Shown: positions 1-6,756 of the stretch, in pieces
How the letters are laid out: the number at the start of each line of letters is the position of its first letter
Numbering within the stretch: the first letter of the stretch is position 1
Assembly (NCBI GenBank): GCA_937901435.1
Contig: CALGTJ010000829.1
Span: 1-8,185 of the forward strand
From: an uncultured Rhodobacter sp.
Lineage (GTDB): Bacteria; Pseudomonadota; Alphaproteobacteria; Rhodobacterales; Rhodobacteraceae
Direction: 5' to 3'
Length of the DNA: 8,185 bases
Position numbers and translations under genes: made by a program
The notes under the pieces: generated by a model
The model's input: only the letters and a program-made list of their open reading frames with translations
The model's database searches: none
Told to the model about the DNA's origin: nothing

Positions 1-659
1 CCCGTTTCTACCCGCTTGCGCAGACCAAACAGGCGGTCGGTAAACTCTTTTCCGTTGTCCGTTAAAATGGTTCGGATGCGCATGGGGCAGGCGCGTTCAA
101 GATCCCGCAGGAAGCGGCGGGCGTTGGCCGCCGTCTTGTTGTTGTAGATGCGGATGAAGACCCAGCGGGTGGCGCGATCAATCGCAACGAACAGATAGCG
201 GCGGGACGCCTGGTCCTCCATCTGCGGCAGGTATTTCACGTCAATGTGGATGTATCCCGGCTCGTATGCCTTGAAGCCGCTATGCTTGGGACGGGCGCCC
301 TTTGCCTTCAGGTCGCGCAGATTACCAACGCCGTGCCGACGCAGGCAACGATCCAGTCCTGAGCGCGAGACATCCGGGTTCAGGAACTCCCGCACCACAG
401 CCAGCAGGTCATCCAGCGACACCAGCAGTGTCCTGCGCAAAGAAACCGCAACAGCTTCCTGAGCGGGCGTCAGCGTTGTTTGCAGTCGATGCGCTGTGTG
501 GCTGCGATCCTGTACGCTGTCGCGCTTGCGCCACTTCCAAACCGTCTGCTCGGTAATTCCAAACCGCTCTGCCAAAACCGAGGCAGGTTCGCGGCTCGCC
601 TGGATCTCGGCACGTATTTTTGGTGTCGTCGTCGCTTGGCTATGAAGCTGGATCAGCAT
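1..659 (-). CDS. IS481-family transposase, 3' end beyond window
   Basis: A DDE transposase that cuts and joins the ends of its own insertion sequence. The frame is open from ATG at 659-657 to the left edge, giving 219 complete codons of what is usually about 330-350. Residues 22-48 form a helix-turn-helix with the motif ERFGITEQTVWKWRKR. An integrase-core fold follows, with the first catalytic aspartate at D140 in HIDVKYLPQ and the second at D201 in TDNGKEF. The catalytic glutamate lies outside the window. The start is supported by GGGAGGA (complement of 665-671) just upstream of the ATG. The visible part has no stop or frameshift, so the gene may be intact. Family assignment comes from the remembered IS481 signature around HIDVKYLPQ and RRYLFVAIDRATRW, and I am confident of it. 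It is convergent with nothing and sits downstream of the sugar operon on the same strand. Confidence 0.92.
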   Translation of the reverse strand, partial: MLIQLHSQATTTPKIRAEIQASREPASVLAERFGITEQTVWKWRKRDSVQDRSHTAHRLQTTLTPAQEAVAVSLRRTLLVSLDDLLAVVREFLNPDVSRSGLDRCLRRHGVGNLRDLKAKGARPKHSGFKAYEPGYIHIDVKYLPQMEDQASRRYLFVAIDRATRWVFIRIYNNKTAANARRFLRDLERACPMRIRTILTDNGKEFTDRLFGLRKRVET

Positions 660-748
660 TGAGCGTCCTCCCGAATGTCACCAAAAACCGATCTTGCCAT
701 GAAAAAGGCAGACCGGCGAGGATCTATGTGATCATCCGGGATGGAACA
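660..748 (-). mobile_element. Probable 5' terminal segment of the IS481-family element
   Basis: This is the untranslated stretch between the transposase start and the probable element tip. Read on the minus strand, the tip would begin TGTTCCATCC at 748, fitting the TGT start usual for IS481-family ends. It contains the Shine-Dalgarno sequence at 665-671. The opposite inverted repeat is outside the window, so the boundary is an inference from the TGT start and the adjoining target-like hexamer. Confidence 0.5.
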
Positions 749-754
749 GCTAGA
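749..754. repeat. Candidate IS481 target-site hexamer GCTAGA
   Basis: The six bases directly outside the proposed IS tip read GCTAGA. IS481 is reported to duplicate a hexamer of consensus NCTAGN, and this fits. The matching copy at the other end of the element would lie to the left of the window and cannot be seen. Confidence 0.4.
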
Positions 755-776
755 TAAGCGACAAGACTGCAGAGTT

Positions 777-847
777 TAAGGAACGCCTGATCAACGCCTT
801 CGGCTGCGTCGACGTTGCGGCTTGAAGGCAATTTGGTGCATCAGAGG
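777..847. repeat. Direct repeat copy A (partner at 6279-6343)
   Basis: About 70 bp aligning with 6279-6343 in the same orientation, with scattered substitutions, one single-base gap and one six-base gap (GCGTCG present here only). The shared core includes TGATCAACGCCTTCG and ACGTTGCGGCTTGAA. Together the two copies bracket the whole sugar operon. The divergence argues against a recent duplication. Confidence 0.75.
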
Positions 848-1000
848 CCCCGTATCCAGCGATTTTCGTGCCGCTTTGGCGGCCTGAGCGGCAGATATCG
901 ATTCTGGACGGACTCCGCCTCCTGCTGCGAGCCTCGTGCACATAATGAACAGGTTGCCGAGAGCGAATAGCGTCAAGGGATGCGCCCGGTTCTTGGCCAA
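791..1000 (-). pseudogene. Remnant A: C-terminal fragment of an unidentified gene
   Basis: A minus-strand frame of about 69 codons from a TTG at 1000 ends in TGA at 793-791. I do not recognise the family. The peptide contains LTLFALGNLF early and ends in FKPQRRRSRRR, a very basic tail. The last part is repeated at 6292-6357 with the same frame and same stop, and the length difference between the two copies is six bases, so the tail was probably coding. No Shine-Dalgarno or convincing start is visible, and the GT61 stop lies only eight bases upstream, which suggests the true 5' part is missing. A transposase C-terminus is one possibility given the surroundings; this is a guess. Confidence 0.4.
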
Positions 1001-1007
1001 TCCCCGA

Positions 1008-2111
1008 TCACAGAATTGCCTTCAGCTCATCGGCGAGAATATCGGTGTTGATCTTCCAACTGCCCTCTTCCTCTCCTTTGAAATTGGTATAGTGATTATA
1101 CAGGCTGTTCCCGGAGATATGGTCGATTAGATGCTGGAAGGGCATACCCTGAGAGCGAAAGATGCTTATGAGCTGCAGAACTTTCGCCGATTGCGCCATG
1201 TAGCCGGTGTTGTGCAACCCCGAACCGCTGGCGCCTCCCACCACGCGAGCCTGTGCGATAGTAGCAATCTTGTCACATTCGCGGGAAAACTCATGTGGGC
1301 GGAGGATCTCGAACCCGGCGCGGGCAAAAGTGTCTTCGACATCACTTTCGTTGACCAGTGCTCGGCCGGCAGTCATTTTCGTCAGCCCTCCACGTGACAG
1401 ATAGAGCTTTTCGGGCGAGCGACCGATGCGGGACTTTTGCGCAAAGACTCGCTGGATCTTGAGCCAGATCTGGCGTTGGATAGGCGATCCCGCATCGCGG
1501 AACATGATCGCTTGATCCGGCACGATCAGCTTCTCAAAGCGCATCGGGCGGTTGACTATCACAATCTTTTCGGCCCCTACACCAATCGCTTCGAGGTGCT
1601 CAATAAAGTGTGATTCGTGCAGCATGTTCAGCGGACCATTCGCGACAGAGTGGAGAGGGCCGGTGTAATGATAAACGAAACGGAAGTTCCCAGGCGCGGC
1701 CTCCAGCACCGGCCAGAGACGTGAGATACATTCGCTCATGAAATGCCCATAGGCATGAAAGAGATAGCCCAGATAGATGAAGTTGCCCTCCATCCGTTCG
1801 GCATGGCGGAAATCATTGCTCAGGCTGTCGGGCGCGGCAGATCTGAAGGCGATCGCGCCGCCTGCGTTGGTCCGGGTCATTCGCGCTGATTCAACTGGTG
1901 CGAGATCCCGATCATAGACCGGATATTCCGCCGCGCGCTGCGGAAAGAACGTTGTTTTTGCCACAACCGCCAGCGCGTCTTCATAGCTGGAAATCTGAGG
2001 CAGATAGTGTGCAATTTTTGTGGTTGCGATACGTTGCGAATAGGGGTGGTCCTTCAGGTTCATTGAGGTCGCCACATCTGCGAATGTTTGGGCGGTAGAG
2101 GTGAAAATCAT
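1008..2111 (-). CDS. Glycosyltransferase family 61 (DUF563-type) protein
   Basis: A 367-residue cytoplasmic-looking protein with no membrane span or signal peptide. It fits the GT61/DUF563 family, whose members transfer sugars onto glycans and in bacteria often sit in capsule, exopolysaccharide or O-antigen loci. Visible signatures are YLFHAYGHFMSE (116-127), LYLSR (236-240), R250 with N254-E255, and VVGGASGSGLHN (290-301), in the usual family order. It is the last gene of the operon, 54 bp after the SDR gene. The ATG at 2111 has only a weak, distant AAGG upstream; M17 (2063) is an alternative start. From context I infer that it attaches the dideoxyhexose made by its neighbours or builds the acceptor chain. 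Donor and acceptor cannot be read from sequence. No clear terminator hairpin follows it. Confidence 0.82.
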   Translation of the reverse strand: MIFTSTAQTFADVATSMNLKDHPYSQRIATTKIAHYLPQISSYEDALAVVAKTTFFPQRAAEYPVYDRDLAPVESARMTRTNAGGAIAFRSAAPDSLSNDFRHAERMEGNFIYLGYLFHAYGHFMSECISRLWPVLEAAPGNFRFVYHYTGPLHSVANGPLNMLHESHFIEHLEAIGVGAEKIVIVNRPMRFEKLIVPDQAIMFRDAGSPIQRQIWLKIQRVFAQKSRIGRSPEKLYLSRGGLTKMTAGRALVNESDVEDTFARAGFEILRPHEFSRECDKIATIAQARVVGGASGSGLHNTGYMAQSAKVLQLISIFRSQGMPFQHLIDHISGNSLYNHYTNFKGEEEGSWKINTDILADELKAIL

Positions 2112-2165
2112 CAGTCAAATGCCTTTTTTAAATGGATGCCGCACGGGCGCTCTGATGGAGGAGAC

Positions 2166-3056
2166 TCACAGCAGGTCGCTAATGCCGGACGCAAGGTCGA
2201 TCTCAGCCCGCCAACCGGGCACTCGGGGACCGTCCACATAGGGGTACATTACTTCGGTTTCCTTATAAGGCACCGCGTCCCAGTTGATCTTCAGCGACCG
2301 TCCCGCAATGCGTTCGACCGTGGCCGCCAGTTCCCGCACCGTCAGCGTATCGTCGGACAGCGCGAAATACTCCCCACAAAGCCCAGTATCTTCTCCAAGG
2401 CACAGACGTGCCGCTGCGAGAAGCGCGTTCACCGCATCATCGCCATGCAGCACATTGATCCGCTGCGCGCCGGGCGACATGTTCAATTCCCGTCCGTCCC
2501 GCGCTGCCGCAACAAGCAGATTGATCAGTCGCCACCGTTTCTCGGAGGGGCCGTACATGACTGAGGGTTTCACGGTCATCATGCGCAGCGGCACACGGCT
2601 GCTATAAAAGTCGGCGATCGGGTAACAGGCCTGCTTGGTCGCGGCATAAAGCGAATTGGGCGCGACCCTACCATCGGGGCCGTGCTCGAGATAGGTGCCC
2701 ACGTTGACCATACGAATTACAGGCACCGACCGCGACAAGCCATCCAGCAGCGCCGCGAAGAACGCCACGTTCGAGCCGATGAGATCCCCGACATCACATG
2801 GCCGATGGTCAGTGAGCACCCGGCCCGCGCAGTTATAGACCATTGTGGGCGCGATGCTGTTGACAGTGGCGACGATCTCGTCCGGAGTATCGGCACGCAG
2901 GACATCAAAGCCTGTGCCAAGCGCGCCGAAATCCGACCTGGATCGGCCCAGCAGGCAGATCCGGGGTGCCGTGCCGCGCAGACGTTCAGCCAGAGCACCG
3001 CCAAGAAACCCACTCGCCCCGGTGATCAAGATCGTCTCGGCCAACGGCGTCGCCAT
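2166..3056 (-). CDS. SDR-family CDP-4-keto-3,6-dideoxyhexose reductase (CDP-paratose/abequose synthase-like)
   Basis: A 296-residue extended short-chain dehydrogenase. The Rossmann NAD(P)-binding motif GASGFLG is at residues 13-19. The catalytic Tyr137 and Lys141 lie in SLYAATKQ, with a likely Thr121 partner in VNVGTYLEHG. The sequence SLYAATKQ, the MSPGAQR stretch (193-199), and a C-terminal pattern ending GWRAEIDLASGISDLL resemble, from memory, Salmonella CDP-paratose synthase RfbS (compare SLYAYTKQ). It should reduce the C4 ketone of the RfbH product to give CDP-paratose or CDP-abequose; stereochemistry cannot be decided here. No RfbE-type 2-epimerase is present, so tyvelose is not expected from this window alone. 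The ATG lies one base after the rfbG stop, implying translational coupling. A 3-methyl or other dideoxy sugar reductase role remains possible. Confidence 0.8.
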   Translation of the reverse strand: MATPLAETILITGASGFLGGALAERLRGTAPRICLLGRSRSDFGALGTGFDVLRADTPDEIVATVNSIAPTMVYNCAGRVLTDHRPCDVGDLIGSNVAFFAALLDGLSRSVPVIRMVNVGTYLEHGPDGRVAPNSLYAATKQACYPIADFYSSRVPLRMMTVKPSVMYGPSEKRWRLINLLVAAARDGRELNMSPGAQRINVLHGDDAVNALLAAARLCLGEDTGLCGEYFALSDDTLTVRELAATVERIAGRSLKINWDAVPYKETEVMYPYVDGPRVPGWRAEIDLASGISDLL

Positions 3057-3057
3057 G

Positions 3058-4161
3058 TCAGGTCACTTCAGCTAGTTGCTGTGCCACAAGCGCGCGGCGG
3101 GTATCGGTATCGGGATTGCCATACCAATCTGTCACCATCCGGATAGTCTGGGCCATGTCAAAACTGGGATGCCAGTGTAGGAATTTCTGCGCTGCCGTAC
3201 AGTCGAGCTTGAGAAGCCGCGCCTCATGCGGTTGATCGGTCAGGGTCTCGATGCGCCAGCGCAGCCCGTCCGGGAGGGTTTCTTCGAGCATGACCATCAG
3301 CTCCCCGACCGAGACGGTCATCGTCTCAGATGGACCGAAATTCCATCCGTTGCTGGCCTCAACCGGCGTCTCATAGCTTTGTTCAGCGAGTCGCAGATAG
3401 CCTGCAACAGGGTCGATTACATGCTGCCATGGCCGGGTGGCCTGTGGGTTGCGGATCACGACCTCTTGCCCTTCGGCGCGCGCGCGGAAAACATCTGGGA
3501 TCAGCCGGTCGAGGCTCCAGTCGCCGCCGCCAATCACATTGCCGGCGCGACCCGAACACAGAACAACGCCATGATCGTCATGGCGCGCAGGAGAAAAAAA
3601 GGAGCTGCGGAAGGCCGCTGTTACCAGTTCGGTACAACCTTTGGAGTTCGAATAAGGATCGTGCCCGCCCATCGGGTCGCTTTCGCGGTAGCCCCAGATC
3701 TGTTCGCGGTTCTCATAGCACTTATCAGACGAAACCACGACGATCGTGCGCAGGCCAGGCAGATTCTGACAAGCGGCAAGCAGGTTGACGGTGCCCATGA
3801 CGTTGGTCTCGTAGGTCTCAACCGGCTCGCGGTAGGACAGGCGCACCAGAGGCTGGGCGGCCATGTGAATGACGATCTCGGGCGTAAAGGCGCGCAAAGC
3901 TTCGGTCAGATGGGCGCGGTCCCGGACATCGCCCGGGATATGGTCCATCTTGTCGGCCAGCCCTAATTCATCGAACAGGCGGCTAGAGCCTTTGGGGGCT
4001 ATATGCCATTCTGGATCGGTGGAATAGCCACGCAACTCAGCGCCCATATCGCAGAGCCACTGGCTTATCCAGCTTCCTTTGAAGCCGGTATGCCCGGTCA
4101 GAAATACTCGTTTACCCTTCCAGAAAGCAGGGCTCACCAAATGCGCTTTATGTGCTATCAT
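3058..4161 (-). CDS. rfbG: CDP-glucose 4,6-dehydratase
   Basis: Converts CDP-D-glucose to CDP-4-keto-6-deoxy-D-glucose using bound NAD+, the committed step to CDP-linked deoxysugars. The protein is 367 residues from the chosen ATG, close to the roughly 360 usual for RfbG. GHTGFKG (23-29) is the nucleotide-binding motif. SSDKCYENRE (144-153) and DPYSNSK (168-174), with Tyr170 and Lys174, are the active-site signatures and match the RfbG pattern rather than dTDP-glucose dehydratase. The frame is open upstream to 4272, but that extension overlaps rfbF and lacks family sequence. I chose 4161 because it begins 13 bases after the rfbF stop and has a GGGG-containing ribosome site just before it. It is followed after one base by the SDR gene. 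Confidence 0.94.
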   Translation of the reverse strand: MIAHKAHLVSPAFWKGKRVFLTGHTGFKGSWISQWLCDMGAELRGYSTDPEWHIAPKGSSRLFDELGLADKMDHIPGDVRDRAHLTEALRAFTPEIVIHMAAQPLVRLSYREPVETYETNVMGTVNLLAACQNLPGLRTIVVVSSDKCYENREQIWGYRESDPMGGHDPYSNSKGCTELVTAAFRSSFFSPARHDDHGVVLCSGRAGNVIGGGDWSLDRLIPDVFRARAEGQEVVIRNPQATRPWQHVIDPVAGYLRLAEQSYETPVEASNGWNFGPSETMTVSVGELMVMLEETLPDGLRWRIETLTDQPHEARLLKLDCTAAQKFLHWHPSFDMAQTIRMVTDWYGNPDTDTRRALVAQQLAEVT

Positions 4162-4174
4162 ATAGCCCCGTAAG

Positions 4175-4942
4175 TTACCAGATCTTCCATGGCGCGCCTT
4201 GAGGCCGCTGCCAGAGCTTTTCAAGGTTGGTCTTATCGCGCAGCGTGTCCATCGGCTGCCAGAACCCGTCATGAATGAAGGCCGACATCTGGCCTTCGGC
4301 CACGAGATTGATCATCGGCTCTTGTTCCCAAGTTGTCTGATCGCCTTCGATCCCGTCCAATGCAGAGGGCTCGAGAACGAAATAGCCGCCATTGATCCGG
4401 CCACCATCGCCTTCGGGCTTTTCCACGAAACCGGTGACATGTGCGTCATGAAGTTTGAGCAAACCGAACCGCCCCGGCGGGCTGACGGCAGTGACCGTGG
4501 CCTTACAGCCACGGGATTTGTGGAAGGCCACCAGCTTGGTAATGTCGATATCCCCGACCCCATCGCCATATGTCATGCAAAAGGTGTCATCCAGCAGATG
4601 TTGAACACGCTTGAGACGGCCTCCGGTCAGCGTGCCCTCGCCGGTATCCACCAGCGTGACGCGCCATGGTTCCGTCCGCTTGTGATGCACTTCCATCTCT
4701 CCGGTGGTCATGTCGAAGGTCACATTGGAGGTGTGCAGCGCATAATTGGCAAAGAAATTCTTGATCACATGCCCCTTGTAGCCGAGGCAGATCACGAAAT
4801 CGGTGATCCTGTGATGGGTGTAGATCTTGAGGATATGCCACAGGATCGGAAAGCCGCCAATCTCGATCATCGGTTTAGGGATTGAAATAGATTCCTCAGC
4901 CAGCCGGGTGCCGTAGCCCCCGGCAAGAATAACGCACTTCAT
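4175..4942 (-). CDS. rfbF: Glucose-1-phosphate cytidylyltransferase
   Basis: Makes CDP-glucose and pyrophosphate from CTP and alpha-D-glucose-1-phosphate in the cytoplasm, feeding RfbG. At 255 residues it nearly equals the 257 of Salmonella RfbF. The N-terminal nucleotidyltransferase signature is LAGGYGTRL (6-14) followed by PKPM with Lys23. Further RfbF-typical blocks are [11 protein letters not shown] (83-93), TGGRLKRV (106-113), TYGDGVGD (124-131), PPGRFG (155-160), WEQEP (205-209) and [11 protein letters not shown] (226-236). These point to the CTP-specific hexameric RfbF family and not RmlA. Its ATG overlaps the rfbH stop by four bases (ATGA, 4942-4939), and AAGGA lies nine bases upstream inside rfbH, so the two are translationally coupled. 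No defects are visible. Confidence 0.95.
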   Translation of the reverse strand: MKCVILAGGYGTRLAEESISIPKPMIEIGGFPILWHILKIYTHHRITDFVICLGYKGHVIKNFFANYALHTSNVTFDMTTGEMEVHHKRTEPWRVTLVDTGEGTLTGGRLKRVQHLLDDTFCMTYGDGVGDIDITKLVAFHKSRGCKATVTAVSPPGRFGLLKLHDAHVTGFVEKPEGDGGRINGGYFVLEPSALDGIEGDQTTWEQEPMINLVAEGQMSAFIHDGFWQPMDTLRDKTNLEKLWQRPQGAPWKIW

Positions 4943-6246
4943 GCTAGCAATTCCTTCGTCACACGCGCAATCGTTTCGATCATGTAATCTACACGTGGCT
5001 CATCAATGCCCGGCCAGACACCGATCCAGAAGGAATCGTCCATGATCTTGTCGGTATGTTCGAGCGATCCGGAGACCCGGAAATCCTTGCCAATGAAGGC
5101 AGGTTGTTTGATCAGGTTGCCGCCAAACAACAGACGGGTGCCGACCTTGAGCTCCTCGAGCTTGCTGACCAGTTCGGCCCGCTTGATACCGGTGCCGTCG
5201 CGCAGCGTCAGCAGGAAGCCAAACCACGATGGTTCGGTTCCCGGGGTCGGCTTGGGCAAATGGTAGTAATTCTCCATCCCGGCGTCGATCAGCTTGCGAG
5301 TCAGCATGTCAAAGTTTCCCCGGCGGCGGGCTATGAAATAATCCAGCTTCTTAAGCTGGCTTAGTCCGACAGCGGCCTGCATGTCGGACACCTTCAGGTT
5401 ATAGCCTATATGCGAATAGGTGTATTTGTGGTCATAGCCGTGGGGCAATTCGCCAAGCTGCCAGTCAAAGCGCTTGCCGCAGGTGTTGTCCATGCCCGGT
5501 TTGCAATAGCAGTCGCGCCCCCAGTCCCGGAAGGATTCACAAATCCGCGCGAGGCGCATGTTGTCCATCAGGACGGCGCCGCCTTCGCCCATCGTGATAT
5601 GATGCGCCGGATAAAAGCTGAGCGTCGCAAGCTCGCCAAAAGTGCCGACACCCTTGCCGTTCACGGTGGCGCCGAAAGCGTCACAGCAATCCTCGATCAG
5701 GTAGAGGTTGTGCTGGGCGCAAATCTCTGCGACCCGCACCACGTCAAACGGATTGCCAAGGCTATGCGCGATCATCACTGCGCGGGTCTTGGGCGTGATC
5801 GCCGCTTCAAGCGCATCGACATTCACGTTATGGGTGTCGATATCGACATCCACGAAAACCGGAATACAGCCATTCTGCAGAATGGGTGCCACCGTTGTTG
5901 GAAAGCCTGCCGCAACGGTGATAACTTCAGAGCCGGGGGTGATGGCCTTGTCCTTGAGCTTCCATGAGGTCAGCGTCGAGAAGGCCAGCAGGTTGGCGGC
6001 AGAGCCCGAAACGGTGAGCTTTGACAACTTACGGCCAAAGGTCTTGGCAAGATTGACTTCGAATTCATCCGCAAAACGACCTGCGGTCAGCCACATGTCG
6101 AGGCCCGCATCGATGATATTGCCGCAGTCCTCAGCATCAAGGACTTTACCCGACGGAGGAATATACGTTTCACCAGGGATAAATGTAGCTTGTTCTTTGG
6201 CGCGGAAGTGGGCCCTGGCCGCCTCGATAATTCTTTCTCTATCCAA
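4939..6246 (-). CDS. rfbH: CDP-4-keto-6-deoxy-D-glucose 3-dehydrase (E1)
   Basis: A PMP-dependent [2Fe-2S] enzyme that removes the C3 hydroxyl of CDP-4-keto-6-deoxyglucose, normally with electrons from an E3 reductase. It has 435 residues against about 437 in Salmonella RfbH. The fold is the DegT/DnrJ/EryC1 aminotransferase type, but the PLP lysine is replaced by histidine: H215 in [14 protein letters not shown], equivalent to His220 of Yersinia E1. The four iron-sulfur cysteines are C188, C246, C248 and C256, reproducing the family spacing C-X57-C-X1-C-X7-C. The extra non-ligand cysteine of the Salmonella protein in this segment is Met252 here. The start is TTG, preceded by GGGAGAGG nine bases upstream; no better in-frame ATG precedes conserved sequence. 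This is the first gene of the operon, and its upstream flank is the repeat B remnant. No E3 gene lies in the window. Confidence 0.95.
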   Translation of the reverse strand: MDRERIIEAARAHFRAKEQATFIPGETYIPPSGKVLDAEDCGNIIDAGLDMWLTAGRFADEFEVNLAKTFGRKLSKLTVSGSAANLLAFSTLTSWKLKDKAITPGSEVITVAAGFPTTVAPILQNGCIPVFVDVDIDTHNVNVDALEAAITPKTRAVMIAHSLGNPFDVVRVAEICAQHNLYLIEDCCDAFGATVNGKGVGTFGELATLSFYPAHHITMGEGGAVLMDNMRLARICESFRDWGRDCYCKPGMDNTCGKRFDWQLGELPHGYDHKYTYSHIGYNLKVSDMQAAVGLSQLKKLDYFIARRRGNFDMLTRKLIDAGMENYYHLPKPTPGTEPSWFGFLLTLRDGTGIKRAELVSKLEELKVGTRLLFGGNLIKQPAFIGKDFRVSGSLEHTDKIMDDSFWIGVWPGIDEPRVDYMIETIARVTKELLA

Positions 6247-6249
6247 TTT

Positions 6250-6265
6250 TCTTAACCTCTCCCGC
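6250..6265 (-). promoter_or_regulatory. Ribosome binding site supporting the rfbH TTG start
   Basis: On the minus strand, GGGAGAGG is followed by TTAAGAAAA and then TTG at 6246-6244. This strong purine tract at normal spacing is the reason for taking TTG as the start. I see no convincing -35/-10 pair between it and the IS3 remnant, so the operon's own promoter may have been lost or lie in displaced sequence. Confidence 0.55.
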
Positions 6266-6278
6266 AGGTTTGCCCGGC

Positions 6279-6343
6279 TAAGGACGTCTGATCAACGCCT
6301 TCGACTACGTTGCGGCTTGAAAGCAGTTTGGGGCATCAGAGGC
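6279..6343. repeat. Direct repeat copy B (partner at 777-847)
   Basis: The second copy of the repeat bracketing the sugar operon, in the same orientation as copy A and beginning 33 bases upstream of rfbH. Similarity fades beyond 6343 and the IS3 remnant starts about 30 bases later, so the outer part was probably lost or overwritten. Confidence 0.75.
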
Positions 6344-6357
6344 TTTGATACTCGGAA
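6292..6357 (-). pseudogene. Remnant B: C-terminal tail homologous to remnant A
   Basis: Read on the minus strand, this encodes a short tail PLMPQTAFKPQRSRRR before TGA at 6294-6292. Remnant A has PLMHQIAFKPQRRRSRRR and the same stop. The difference is a two-codon in-frame gap plus substitutions, as expected of two related coding ends. Nothing upstream of the shared tail is recognisable. Family unknown; a mobile-element gene end is plausible. Confidence 0.4.
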
Positions 6358-6454
6358 AACTTCCTGCGGTAAAGTGAGCTACCCCCTGAAATTCCGACAG
6401 TGACGTAAGCTACGATTTGCAGTCTGCTGATCTTCGACGAGAAGGAGATCAGAG

Positions 6455-6748
6455 ACGTCGAAACGCAAGCAGCACGCGCCCGAGTTCAAGGCGAAGGTCG
6501 CGCTGGATGCCCTGAAGGGTGAAGAGACGGCGTCCGAGCTGGCGAGCCGGTTCGGAGTGCATCCGACGATGATCCATCAATGGAAGCGAGCCCTGCTCGA
6601 AGGCGCGTCCGGCGTGTTCGAGCGCGGAGCCCGCAAGAGACCCGAGATCGACGAGGAGCAGGTGAAGGAGCTCCACGCCAAGATCGGGGAGCTGGCGGTG
6701 GCCAACTCTTTTTTGGAACGAAAGCCGAAGCCCCGGGGCGGGAAGTGA
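6455..6748 (+). pseudogene. IS3-family transposase OrfA with ACG at the start position
   Basis: The small DNA-binding subunit of an IS3 element, about 97 residues if read from ACG at 6455. The N-terminus SKRKQHAPEFKAKVALDALK and the helix-turn-helix ELASRFGVHPTMIHQWKRAL are typical, as is the later leucine-zipper-like EEQVKELHAKIGELAVANSFLERK. The ACG lies seven bases after AAGGAG, exactly where ATG is expected, and no ATG, GTG or TTG occurs in frame between the upstream stop at 6428-6430 and it. The first in-frame ATG is 6557, inside the helix-turn-helix. The gene therefore has either a mutated start or a weak ACG start. The end FLERKPKPRGGK also departs from the usual KLKP. Confidence 0.85.
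6709..6715 (+). promoter_or_regulatory. Candidate -1 programmed frameshift heptamer T TTT TTG
   Basis: In the orfA frame the bases read T TTT TTG, a heptamer of the X XXY YYZ type. Slipping back one base leads into the frame that runs through to the orfB start region with no stop (GTKAEAPGREVRRGMIE). IS3 elements make the active OrfAB fusion this way. Given the damage to both genes the site is probably no longer useful. Confidence 0.5.
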
Positions 6749-6756
6749 GGCGCGGC

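Noticed and set aside
3226..3966. Long plus-strand open frame of about 246 codons opposite rfbG
   Set aside because: It lies antisense to a gene with clear catalytic motifs, has no recognisable protein sequence and reflects the codon bias of the GC-rich gene on the other strand.
4162..4272. N-terminal extension of rfbG to 4272
   Set aside because: It would overlap the 3' end of rfbF by nearly 100 bases and encodes basic, non-family sequence. The ATG at 4161 gives the normal RfbG length.
4199..4885. Plus-strand open frame of about 228 codons opposite rfbF
   Set aside because: It is antisense to the well-supported rfbF and has no ribosome site or family motifs. The same applies to the plus-strand frames around 5410-6403 opposite rfbH.
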